Source: Acidobacteriota bacterium
Lineage (GTDB): Bacteria > Acidobacteriota > Terriglobia > Bryobacterales > Bryobacteraceae
Direction of reading: 5' to 3'
DNA: 5,533 nucleotides
Assembly (NCBI GenBank): GCA_947505565.1
Contig: CANNLB010000249.1
Coordinates: 1 to 5,533, forward strand
The translations under genes and the position numbers were made by a program. Shown here in pieces: positions 1 to 5,533 of this stretch; position 1 is the first letter of the stretch; every line of letters starts with the position of its first letter. Under the pieces are notes generated by a model. It saw nothing but the letters and a program-made list of their open reading frames with translations, was not told the origin of the DNA and ran no database searches.

Positions 1-889
1 GCTCGCGGACAACGCACCAGGTCAGTCCCCAGCCGTGCCCCGGGGTGAACCCGGTTTTTAGGTCGCCGGATTGCAGCGTCGTCATCTGCCGCACCGACTC
101 CGGCCTTAGGTAGCGCTTGCCGTCGAGCGTCCCTTGGTTCAAAATCATCCGCTGGAAGCGCACATAGTCCGAGGCGGTGGAGAACAGTCCGCCATTGGCG
201 GCCGGAAACGGTTCCGGGTCAAAGCCCACGGGCAGCGCGGCCGCCACCAGCTTGCCGCTGCTTTTGTCGCGTTGCACCGGGGCGACCAGCCGGGTCTTCT
301 GTTTTGCCGACGGAAAGAAGGTTGTGTCCTTCATGCCGAGCGGCTGGAAGAGGCGCTTGGCGACGAACTTGTCGAAGGGCATGCCGGAGGCAACTTCGAC
401 CAAGTACCCCAGCGTATTGATGCCGGATTGGCAGTACTTCCACTGGCTGCCGGTGGGGAACCGCAACGGCTTGCTGAGGTAGGCCGGGATCAGATCGCCC
501 AGCTTTCGGGCGGCGGCCCACTCGGCGGGGGTGGCTTCGGCCAGCCCGGACGAATGCGTCATCAGGTGCTTGATCGTGATTTCGGGGTACTTCGAAAAGG
601 CCGGGATGTGCTTGGCGACGGCGTCGTCCACCGACAGCTTGCCCGCTTCCTGCAGCATTAGAATGGCCGTGCCGGCGACCGGCTTGGTCATCGAGGCGAT
701 CCAGAAGATCGAGTTGGTTTTGACGTTGCCGATGGCCGCGAGGTGGGTGACGCCGGTTCGTGTGGCGATGGCCGTGACGGCGCCGGGCACCTCCTGGGCG
801 TCGATCATCTTTTGCATGGCGGCCGCGATGGCCGCGTCCTGGCCCAGCAGCGTGAGCGGAGTGATGAGAAAAGCGAGCAATGGGCGCAT
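1..889 (-). CDS. Secreted serine hydrolase, class C beta-lactamase-like (partial, 3' end beyond window)
   Basis: The 296 visible residues match the beta-lactamase/esterase/D-aminopeptidase superfamily (Pfam Beta-lactamase, PF00144), serine hydrolases that act on beta-lactams, peptidoglycan-like peptides or esters. The substrate cannot be told from sequence. Residues 1-17 (MRPLLAFLITPLTLLGQ) look like a Sec signal peptide, implying periplasmic or extracellular location. The nucleophile motif S-x-x-K is S66-M-T-K69, preceded by FWIA as usual. The second motif, normally Y-x-N, reads Y152-C-Q, within a stretch that otherwise fits the family (YCQSGINTLGYLVEVASG). LMTHSSGL (109-116) and FQPLGMKDT (181-189) are further family signatures. 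The third motif (HxG/KTG) should lie past the left edge. The ATG at 889 is the only start after an in-frame TGA at 902-904; no strong Shine-Dalgarno precedes it. The gene is divergent from its neighbour, with 25 bp between start codons. The family assignment is firm and the exact activity unknown. Confidence 0.9.
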   Translation of the reverse strand, partial: MRPLLAFLITPLTLLGQDAAIAAAMQKMIDAQEVPGAVTAIATRTGVTHLAAIGNVKTNSIFWIASMTKPVAGTAILMLQEAGKLSVDDAVAKHIPAFSKYPEITIKHLMTHSSGLAEATPAEWAAARKLGDLIPAYLSKPLRFPTGSQWKYCQSGINTLGYLVEVASGMPFDKFVAKRLFQPLGMKDTTFFPSAKQKTRLVAPVQRDKSSGKLVAAALPVGFDPEPFPAANGGLFSTASDYVRFQRMILNQGTLDGKRYLRPESVRQMTTLQSGDLKTGFTPGHGWGLTWCVVRE

Positions 890-905
890 TGCGCCAGCGT
901 ATCAT

Positions 906-910
906 GGAGA
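906..910 (+). promoter_or_regulatory. Probable Shine-Dalgarno (GGAGA) of the 915 gene
   Basis: GGAGA ends four bases before the ATG at 915. The spacing is a little short, but this is the only purine-rich match to the anti-SD in the 25 bp between the two divergent starts, and it supports 915 as the start. Because this gap is so short, the promoters of both divergent genes must lie largely inside the opposing reading frames; no convincing promoter hexamers are visible in the gap itself. Confidence 0.45.
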
Positions 911-914
911 CTGA

Positions 915-1988
915 ATGCAGCAAGATTGGACGAAACTGCGAGTCTTCCCGCTCGCCGAACGCAGGAGTTTGACCCGGGTCGAAGACATCTTGATCGACCC
1001 CTCCAGTGTTCCTGCTTTAGCTCCAGCGACTGGCTGTGCGCAGGCAGTCGCCGCCGCTCGGGCCCGAGGCGCTGCCGTGGTCCTCTTTTACGGCGCGCAT
1101 CTACTCCGCAACGGCGCGGCGTTGATCCTGGATGAGATGATGGCGAAGGGTTGGATCACGCACGTGGCGACCAACGGTGCCGGGACCATCCACGACTGGG
1201 AATACGCCTGGCTCGGCCGGTCCACCGAAAGCGTGGAGCAGAACGTCGCCACGGGAACGTTCGGATCCTGGGATGAAACCGGGCGGAATCTGCATTTGGC
1301 GCTGTACGCCGGGGCGCTCCGCGGCGAAGGCTACGGCGTGGCGTTGGGTCGGATGATCGCCGAGGATGGGGTGACGTTGCCGTTGCCGGAAGAGTTGGAG
1401 CGGCTGATCCGCGAAGAGCCGCGGCATCCTTTGACGGCGGCTCGCGCGGACCTGCTCGCCGCCGGCATGCCATCCGGCCGCGTGGCGATCGACCACCGTT
1501 GGAAACAAGCGTCGATCCTTTATCACGCCTTCCGTCGAGGCGTTCCGGCCACGGTGCATCCGGGCATCGGCTACGACATTATCGCCAACCATCCGGCGTT
1601 CAGCGGGGCGGTGGTGGGCCGCGCGGCGGGGCTCGATTTCCGTCTCCTCGGCGACTCGGTCGAAGGCCTCGATGGCGGCGTGGTACTGTCGGTGGGTTCA
1701 GCGATCATGGCGCCGCAGGTGTTTGAGAAGACGCTGAGCAACGTGAACAATCTCCGCCTCGGAGCGGGGCGGTCGATCGTGCAAAACCATTCGATCTACG
1801 TCGTCGACCTCCAGGACGGCGGCGGCTGGGATTGGACGCAAGGCGAGCCGCCGAAGACGAATGCGGCCTATTATCTTCGTTTTTGCAAGAGTTTCTCGCG
1901 CATGGGGGCTCCCATGCACTACGTCCAATGCGACAACGTCGCCTTTGTGCACAACCTGTATCGCGAGCTAGGCCGGCTCGTCGCCTAA
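915..1988 (+). CDS. Conserved protein of unknown function, possible deoxyhypusine-synthase-like fold
   Basis: I cannot assign a reaction to this 357-residue protein. It has no signal peptide or membrane segment and is probably cytoplasmic. Motifs that look conserved and functional are H83 to E96 (HVATNGAGTIHDWE), HPGIGYDIIANHP at 215-227, and GGVVLSVGSAIMAP at 254-267, followed by NVNNLR at 277-281. The order of a glycine-rich loop after a T-N/T-T turn, a mid-protein HPG-D segment and a late GGV-x-L-x-x-G loop faintly resembles deoxyhypusine synthase, an NAD-dependent Rossmann-like enzyme. This is a weak, by-eye similarity, and a role in hypusination is unlikely because bacteria generally lack hypusine. 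From memory, similar TNGAG-IHD proteins occur near LPS/heptose genes in other bacteria. Here it converges on hldD with a 21-bp tail-to-tail overlap. The start at 915 is supported by GGAGA at 906-910. That it is a real gene is near certain; its function is open. Confidence 0.85.
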   Translation: MQQDWTKLRVFPLAERRSLTRVEDILIDPSSVPALAPATGCAQAVAAARARGAAVVLFYGAHLLRNGAALILDEMMAKGWITHVATNGAGTIHDWEYAWLGRSTESVEQNVATGTFGSWDETGRNLHLALYAGALRGEGYGVALGRMIAEDGVTLPLPEELERLIREEPRHPLTAARADLLAAGMPSGRVAIDHRWKQASILYHAFRRGVPATVHPGIGYDIIANHPAFSGAVVGRAAGLDFRLLGDSVEGLDGGVVLSVGSAIMAPQVFEKTLSNVNNLRLGAGRSIVQNHSIYVVDLQDGGGWDWTQGEPPKTNAAYYLRFCKSFSRMGAPMHYVQCDNVAFVHNLYRELGRLVA

Positions 1989-2954
1989 ACGGCGGTCGTG
2001 GTTTAAGTAGTTCCGGATGTAGTCGGCCACCGAATCGGCCAGCGGCGTGATGGCGGCTTCGTAGCCGGTCGACCGCAGCCGGTCGATGGTGGCCAAGGTT
2101 CGATACTGATACTTCCCGCGAAGCTGCTCCGGCATCGGGATGAATTCGATGTTCGGTTCCAAGTCGAGAGCGGCGAAGATCGCGCGACCGAGGTCGAGCC
2201 ACGTGTGTGCCTGCCCCGAACCGAGGTTGTAGAGCCCTCCGGCTTGGGCTGTGCTCGCCAGATGGATTGTCATCGCGACCGCGTCCTTAACGTAGAGGAA
2301 GTCGCGCTGTTGGCAACCATCGGCAAAGTCCGGCCGATGACTGCAAAACAGTTCCAGCTTGCCGGTGGAGCGGATCTGGTTGAACGCCTTGTGGACGACG
2401 CTTCGCATATCGCCCTTATGATCCTCGTTCGGCCCAAAAACATTGAAATACTTCAATCCAATGACTTTGTCCGCCCAGCCAGCGCGCACGGCGTATTGAT
2501 CGAACAGGTGCTTTGAGTAGCCGTACATATTAAGCGGCCGGAGCGAGTCGATCGGGAGATCCTCGCGGAAGTCGTCCTCACGGGCACCATAGGTAGCCGC
2601 CGAGGAGGCGTAGACGAAGCGGGCTCCGTTCTCGAGCGCCCAATGCGCGAGGGTCTTGGTGTACTCGAAGTTGTTCCGCATCAGAAATGCAGAATCTTTC
2701 TCGGTGGTCGCCGAACAAGCCCCGAGGTGGTACACGGTGTCGATGTCGTCCAGCTTCGGAAGCGCGGTGAGTAGATCTTCGGCGTCGATATAATCAAGAA
2801 ACCGTAGCGGCACCAAATTGCGCCATTTCTCCGAGAAATCCAAGCGATCAGAAATCAAAACTCTTTGGTAGCCGAGTCGATTCAGCTGCCAAACGATTGC
2901 GCTCCCAATCATGCCGGCTCCGCCGGTAACCAATATGCGGCGGGTAGTGTCCAT
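1968..2954 (-). CDS. hldD: ADP-L-glycero-D-manno-heptose-6-epimerase
   Basis: HldD (RfaD/WaaD) converts ADP-D-glycero-beta-D-manno-heptose to the L-glycero form, the last cytoplasmic step making the heptose donor for the LPS inner core. The 328-residue product is a short-chain dehydrogenase/epimerase (E. coli HldD is about 310 residues). The dinucleotide-binding loop is G11-GAGMIG-S18. The Y-x-x-x-K pair is Y144/K148 in YGYSKHLFDQY. K180 in NVFGPNEDHKGDM aligns with E. coli K178, so the tyrosine/lysine acid-base pair is present. Other family signatures are YHLGACSATTE (75-85), RDFLYVKDA and the late LRGKYQY. The ATG at 2954 is chosen because the N-terminus then begins MDTTRRILVTGG as in the family; a longer open frame upstream only reads through the tRNA gene. 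Only 10 bases separate this start from the tRNA CCA end and no Shine-Dalgarno is present. The stop TAG overlaps the convergent gene by 21 bp. Confidence 0.95.
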   Translation of the reverse strand: MDTTRRILVTGGAGMIGSAIVWQLNRLGYQRVLISDRLDFSEKWRNLVPLRFLDYIDAEDLLTALPKLDDIDTVYHLGACSATTEKDSAFLMRNNFEYTKTLAHWALENGARFVYASSAATYGAREDDFREDLPIDSLRPLNMYGYSKHLFDQYAVRAGWADKVIGLKYFNVFGPNEDHKGDMRSVVHKAFNQIRSTGKLELFCSHRPDFADGCQQRDFLYVKDAVAMTIHLASTAQAGGLYNLGSGQAHTWLDLGRAIFAALDLEPNIEFIPMPEQLRGKYQYRTLATIDRLRSTGYEAAITPLADSVADYIRNYLNHDRRLGDEPA

Positions 2955-2964
2955 TTTTATACAA

Positions 2965-3041
2965 TGGTCGGGGCGAGAGGATTCGAACCTCCGGCCTCCT
3001 GGACCCGAACCAGGCGCTCTACCAGGCTGAGCCACGCCCCG
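2965..3041 (-). tRNA. tRNA-Pro(CGG), CCA encoded
   Basis: A complete cloverleaf can be read on the minus strand. The 7-bp acceptor is CGGGGCG (3041-3035) with CGCCCCG (2975-2969), the discriminator is A (2968), and a genomically encoded CCA lies at 2967-2965. The D-arm contains GGCTCAGCCTGGTAGAGC. The anticodon stem CCTGG/CCAGG encloses the loop TTCGGGT, giving anticodon CGG at 3007-3005, which reads the proline codon CCG. The T-arm is GGAGG-TTCGAAT-CCTCT with one G-T wobble. The overall sequence is a standard bacterial tRNA-Pro. hldD begins 10 bases downstream on the same strand, and ldhA is divergent upstream. Confidence 0.97.
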
Positions 3042-3049
3042 AAGAAATT

Positions 3050-3079
3050 AGGATAGCGCGGATTGGCATCAAACGGCAA
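3050..3079 (-). promoter_or_regulatory. Candidate sigma-70-type promoter for tRNA-Pro (and possibly hldD)
   Basis: On the minus strand TTGCCG (3079-3074, 4/6 match to the -35 consensus) and TATCCT (3055-3050, 4/6 match to the -10) are separated by 18 bp. The -10 ends 8 bases before the tRNA, so transcription would begin within about 0-2 bases of the mature tRNA 5' end. The matches are imperfect and the call rests mainly on position: the 68-bp gap 3042-3109 is the only non-coding DNA upstream of the tRNA. Confidence 0.4.
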
Positions 3080-3109
3080 CAACCAGCCTGCGAGAATACC
3101 AGTTGAATC

Positions 3110-4087
3110 ATGAAAATCGCCTTTTTCAATACCAAGCGCTACGAGAAGCAAGCCTTCGAAGAGGCGAACCGGGACCGCGGTCATGAGTTCCTCTGGATCG
3201 ATCTGCCGTTGCGCGCCGGCACCGCGCCCTTTGCGCAGGGCTGTGCCGCGGCCTGTGTTTTCGTTAATGACCAAGCGGACGCCGCTGCCATCGTGGCACT
3301 CGCGGCCAGTGGTGTAAAGCTCATCGCCGCCCGGTCGGCCGGCTTCAACCACATCGACTTGGCGGCCGCCAGGGGGGTGGGCATTGTTGTCGTTCGAGTG
3401 CCGGCTTACTCGCCCTACGCCGTGGCTGAATACACCTTGGCGCTGATGCTCTCGCTGAACCGCCACGTGCATCGGGCGTACAACCGCGTCCGCGAGGGCA
3501 ATTTCGCGCTGGATGGCCTGTTGGGCTTCGATATGCACGGTCGCACGGTGGGGCTGATCGGTCTGGGCAAGATTGGCGCCTGCACCGCGAAGATTCTGCA
3601 AGGGATGGGCTGTCGCGTCATCGGCCATGACCCGGTCAGTTCCGTTACGGGCGTGACCCCGGTCGCGCTGCCGGAGCTACTGGCGACGAGCGACATCGTA
3701 TCCTTGCACTGCCCGCTGACGCCCGAGACCCGGCACCTGATCCACGCCGAATCGATTCAGCAGATGAAGCGCGGGGCGATGCTGATCAACACCAGCCGAG
3801 GGGCGCTGGTGGACACGATGGCGGCGATTGAGGGGCTGAAATCCGGACAGCTTGGCTCGCTCGGCATCGACGTTTACGAAGAGGAGGCTGATTTGTTCTT
3901 TAAAGATCTGTCGGAGACCGTCATTCAGGACGACGTCTTCGCGCGGCTGTTAACTTTCCCTAACGTGTTGGTGACCGGGCACCAAGCGTTTTTCACGGCG
4001 GATGCCCTGACGGGAATCGCGGTTACGACAATCGGCAACATAAGTGAATTTGCGGCGACGGGGCAGTGTCGGAATGCGATATCCTGA
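3110..4087 (+). CDS. ldhA: D-lactate dehydrogenase (NAD-dependent, fermentative)
   Basis: This 325-residue cytoplasmic D-isomer-specific 2-hydroxyacid dehydrogenase reduces pyruvate to D-lactate with NADH. It follows E. coli LdhA (329 residues) along its whole length, sharing stretches such as [44 protein letters not shown] and VIQDDVF. The catalytic domain is residues 1-100 and about 300-325. The NAD domain lies between, with G151-L-G-K-I-G156 and D174 after the second strand (the acidic residue expected for NAD rather than NADP). The catalytic triad is complete: R230 (NTSRGALVD), E259 ([11 protein letters not shown]) and H291 (TGHQAFFT). These match the spacing of R235/E264/H296 in the Lactobacillus bulgaricus enzyme. 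[11 protein letters not shown] is the normal family N-terminus, so ATG 3110 is confident although only a weak GAGAA lies upstream. It is divergent from the tRNA gene and followed 8 bp later by the next gene, probably in one transcript. Confidence 0.95.
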   Translation: MKIAFFNTKRYEKQAFEEANRDRGHEFLWIDLPLRAGTAPFAQGCAAACVFVNDQADAAAIVALAASGVKLIAARSAGFNHIDLAAARGVGIVVVRVPAYSPYAVAEYTLALMLSLNRHVHRAYNRVREGNFALDGLLGFDMHGRTVGLIGLGKIGACTAKILQGMGCRVIGHDPVSSVTGVTPVALPELLATSDIVSLHCPLTPETRHLIHAESIQQMKRGAMLINTSRGALVDTMAAIEGLKSGQLGSLGIDVYEEEADLFFKDLSETVIQDDVFARLLTFPNVLVTGHQAFFTADALTGIAVTTIGNISEFAATGQCRNAIS

Positions 4088-4095
4088 GCCTCAAG

Positions 4096-4926
4096 ATGGG
4101 CGATCCGAACTCCATACCTCGTCGAGCGTTTCTCGGCGCGCTGGCCCTGCCAGCGTTTGCCGATTCCAGGGCTGACGAGAAAGCGGCCGGGTTTCGGCTG
4201 GGAGCGGCTACCTTTTCATTGAAGAACTTCTCGCGCGCTCGGGCCATCGAGATGCTGCAGCTATGCAAGGTGGAGGCGGTGAGCGTGAAGGAAGCGCACG
4301 CCAAGATCAAAGACGACCGGGCGGAATGGGCCAAGGCGCGGAAAGAGTTTGAATCGGCGGGTTTGCGAATCGTTTCGGTGGGGAAGATCGACTTCGCCGT
4401 CGATAGCGACGAAGACGTGGAGCGAAACTTCCAATACGCGCAAGCGTTGGGCGCGGCGGGAATCGTGATGGCTCCGAAACTGGCGGTGCTGCCGCGGATC
4501 GAACGGTTCGTGAAGCAGTACAACATTAAGGCGTTCATCCACTGCCACGGCCCGGAAGATAAAGTCTTCCCGACGCCCGAGAGCGTTTTGAGGGCAGTGA
4601 AAGGCATGGATGCGCGGATGGGTTTGTGCCTGGATTCCGGCCACACGCTCCGCGCCGGCGTGGACTTGATCGCGGCAATGAAGCAGGCGGGGCCTCGGCT
4701 GCTCGACTTCCACATCAAGGACCTGCGGGATTTGAAAAACCGCGGCACGTCGTGCCAAGTCGGCGACGGTGCAGTGCCGGTGTCGGCAATTTTCAGCACT
4801 TTAAAGCAGATGGGGTACCGGGGGGACGTGAATTTGGAATACGAAGTGCTGGCCGACAATCCGTTGCCGGGCATGCTGGGTTCCTTCGCCTATATGCGGG
4901 GCGCGCTGGCTGGGATGAACGTGTAG
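4096..4926 (+). CDS. Tat-exported sugar phosphate isomerase/epimerase-like TIM-barrel protein
   Basis: The 276-residue product belongs to the xylose isomerase-like TIM-barrel family (AP_endonuc_2, PF01261), which includes metal-dependent sugar isomerases, epimerases and inositol catabolic enzymes. The substrate is not predictable. The barrel starts near FRLGAATFS (33-41). Likely metal or substrate residues are H149 and H151 (FIHCHGPED), D180 and H183 (LCLDSGHT), H206 with K208-D209 (DFHIKDL) and E248 (VNLEYE), the usual D-H-H-E pattern of the family's last strands. The N-terminus has a twin-arginine signal (SIPRRAFLGALALPAFA), suggesting folded export to the periplasm. I chose ATG 4096, 8 bases after the ldhA stop, because it gives a normal-length Tat n-region. 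An in-frame GTG at 4066 would add 10 residues and overlap ldhA by 22 bp. Neither start has a clear Shine-Dalgarno, so translation may be coupled to ldhA. Family confidence is high; the start is moderate. Confidence 0.85.
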   Translation: MGDPNSIPRRAFLGALALPAFADSRADEKAAGFRLGAATFSLKNFSRARAIEMLQLCKVEAVSVKEAHAKIKDDRAEWAKARKEFESAGLRIVSVGKIDFAVDSDEDVERNFQYAQALGAAGIVMAPKLAVLPRIERFVKQYNIKAFIHCHGPEDKVFPTPESVLRAVKGMDARMGLCLDSGHTLRAGVDLIAAMKQAGPRLLDFHIKDLRDLKNRGTSCQVGDGAVPVSAIFSTLKQMGYRGDVNLEYEVLADNPLPGMLGSFAYMRGALAGMNV

Positions 4927-4931
4927 AACGA

Positions 4932-5249
4932 GTTTTGCAGGAATTAAAGGACGATCTCCGGTTCGCCTTTAATCTGCGGTTTAAGCAGCCGGGGTTTGGG
5001 ATTGTAGCCTTACTCACGCTGGCGCTGGGTGCGAGTCCCGGGCAGATTCTGCGGCTGGTGATGCGGCAGAGCCTAACGCTGGTGGAGCTAGGTAACGCTT
5101 TAGCGAACTTGCTGTGCGGGATCAGCGCTTGTCGTCCGGTCGTGTATGGAGCGGTGGTGGTGCTGCTGACGCTCGTGGCCGGCGTGGCAACGTTGATTCC
5201 GGCGTGGCGGGTGGCGCGGATTGACCCGGCCAGTGCCCTTAGAGGTTGA
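4932..5249 (+). pseudogene. Decayed ADOP/MacB-like ABC permease remnant, internally deleted
   Basis: The 105 codons before the TGA at 5247-5249 read as the two ends of an ADOP (acidobacterial duplicated orphan permease, FtsX/MacB family) joined together. Intact members are around 800 residues. The first 33 residues (LQELKDDLRFAFNLRFKQPG, then GFGIVALLTLALG) are the typical N-terminus up to the first membrane helix. From residue 34 the text becomes the C-terminal domain: GASPGQILRLVMRQSLTLVE, LLCGIS, then a final helix and IPAWRVARIDPASALRG. Nearly everything between is missing, including the periplasmic domains. A second, smaller gap of roughly one helix lies near residue 54 (5091-5105), where LVELG is followed directly by NALANLLCGIS. 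No in-frame ATG or Shine-Dalgarno is present; TTG 4935 is the only plausible start. The remnant begins just after the preceding gene's stop and overlaps the facing gene's stop by 11 bp. It is very unlikely to be a working transporter. Confidence 0.8.
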
Positions 5250-5533
5250 AAAGCTTTTCGAGGCGGCGAAGGGTTTGTTCGGCGACTTCGTAGTGCTGGC
5301 GGGCGCTTTCGACATCGCCAGACTTTGCGGCGATGTCTCCTTCGCTGAGCTCGCCCGTCGCGTTTTGGAGCAGGATTCCTGAGTCGCCGCGGGGCCTTAG
5401 GCCCTGCGCGGCGAGCGTCTGGCTCAGGCTGGCGAGGGTCGCTTTACAGGCTTCCAGGCGGGACGCGATGCGGACGCGTCGGGTGCGGAGTGCGGAGACA
5501 ATGGCGGCGTCGGGGCGGGGCGGCGGGGCGACG
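5239..5533 (-). CDS. Unrecognised helical protein, C-terminal 97 residues (partial)
   Basis: A single open frame runs from the right edge of the window to a TAA at 5241-5239. I do not recognise a domain. The visible part opens with a proline-rich linker (APPPRPD), then a basic helical stretch (ALRTRRVRIASRLEACKATL) and a glycine-containing turn near residues 44-53. It ends with an alanine/glutamate-rich helix, GDVESARQHYEVAEQTLRRL. The alternation suggests two amphipathic helices that could pair as a helical hairpin or coiled coil. The SGDVESARQHYEVAEQ segment is TPR-like in flavour but too short to call. There are no membrane segments in this part. The N-terminus and any catalytic domain lie outside the window. 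Coding is supported by the strong GC bias at codon position three in this frame and by its clean end against the permease remnant. It could be a lipoprotein or a regulatory protein tail; no function is proposed. Confidence 0.6.
   Translation of the reverse strand, partial: VAPPPRPDAAIVSALRTRRVRIASRLEACKATLASLSQTLAAQGLRPRGDSGILLQNATGELSEGDIAAKSGDVESARQHYEVAEQTLRRLEKLFNL

Noticed and set aside
219..923. Long open minus-strand frame of 234 codons opposite the left region
   Set aside because: It is rich in Arg, His and Gly with no motifs and lies in a different frame of the same DNA as the clear serine hydrolase reading (SMTK, THSSGL). It is a GC-driven shadow.
1987..2006. TAAAC...GTTTA inverted repeat just after the 1988 stop, considered as a terminator
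   Set aside because: Only five mostly A-T pairs with a 10-base loop and no T-run; it also lies in hldD coding sequence.
3063..3068. Plus-strand TTGGCA considered as the -35 of an ldhA promoter
   Set aside because: It matches 5/6 of the consensus, but no acceptable -10 occurs 16-19 bp downstream; the nearest AT-rich hexamer (GAGAAT, 3092-3097) is 23 bp away.
2957..3628. 223-codon minus-strand open frame across the tRNA and the start of ldhA
   Set aside because: It reads through the tRNA-Pro gene and antisense to the well-conserved ldhA, with no family motifs of its own.
4023..4874. 283-codon minus-strand open frame antisense to the TIM-barrel gene
   Set aside because: Its Ser/Ala/Arg-rich composition without motifs is typical of an antisense shadow, and the plus-strand frame has a Tat signal and family metal-site residues.
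5386..5412. GC-rich inverted repeat (GCCGCG-GGGCC, loop TTA, GGCCC-TG-CGCGGC) considered as a terminator
   Set aside because: The stem is real (5 plus 6 bp with a 2-nt bulge) but it lies inside the partial minus-strand coding region and has no T-run on either side. It is probably a by-product of GC-rich coding sequence.
1..5533. Search for mobile elements, CRISPR arrays, phage genes or a defence system
   Set aside because: No direct-repeat arrays, transposase or integrase motifs, terminal inverted repeats or nuclease/ATPase defence signatures were seen. The tRNA gene is not flanked by an integrase or a visible duplicated 3' end.

Overview
The window is GC-rich, gene-dense bacterial DNA that most resembles an Acidobacteriota (Bryobacter/Solibacter-like) chromosome. 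This placement is an inference. It rests on an ADOP-type permease remnant (a family greatly expanded in Acidobacteria), a secreted serine hydrolase of the kind common in that phylum, a Tat-exported sugar isomerase-like protein, and an hldD gene implying a Gram-negative envelope with heptose in its LPS core. No mobile element, CRISPR array or phage gene is visible.

Layout. Bases 1-889 (minus) hold the N-terminal two thirds or more of a class C beta-lactamase-like serine hydrolase that runs off the left edge. Only 25 bp away, a divergent gene (915-1988, plus) encodes a 357-residue conserved protein with no assignable reaction and a faint resemblance to deoxyhypusine synthase. It overlaps tail to tail by 21 bp with hldD (1968-2954, minus), the last enzyme of ADP-L-glycero-D-manno-heptose synthesis. 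Ten bases upstream of hldD on the same strand lies a complete tRNA-Pro(CGG) with encoded CCA (2965-3041), probably transcribed from a promoter at 3050-3079 and perhaps co-transcribed with hldD. Divergent from it is a D-lactate dehydrogenase (3110-4087, plus) very close to E. coli LdhA, followed after 8 bp by a Tat-signal sugar phosphate isomerase/epimerase-like TIM barrel (4096-4926). Immediately after is a 105-codon, internally deleted relic of an ADOP/MacB-like permease (about 4932-5249). It overlaps the stop of a partial, unrecognised helical protein on the minus strand (5239-5533).

How the genes work together. hldD has a clear envelope role, and the convergent deoxyhypusine-synthase-like gene may belong to the same heptose/LPS context, though that link is weak. 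ldhA and the TIM-barrel gene look like a two-gene transcription unit, but one product is cytoplasmic and fermentative and the other predicted exported, so the pairing need not be functional. The most notable items are the orphan 357-residue family next to hldD, the very tight tRNA-Pro/hldD junction with no Shine-Dalgarno, and the permease relic collapsed at what looks like a short internal homology. No clear new multi-gene system is visible.
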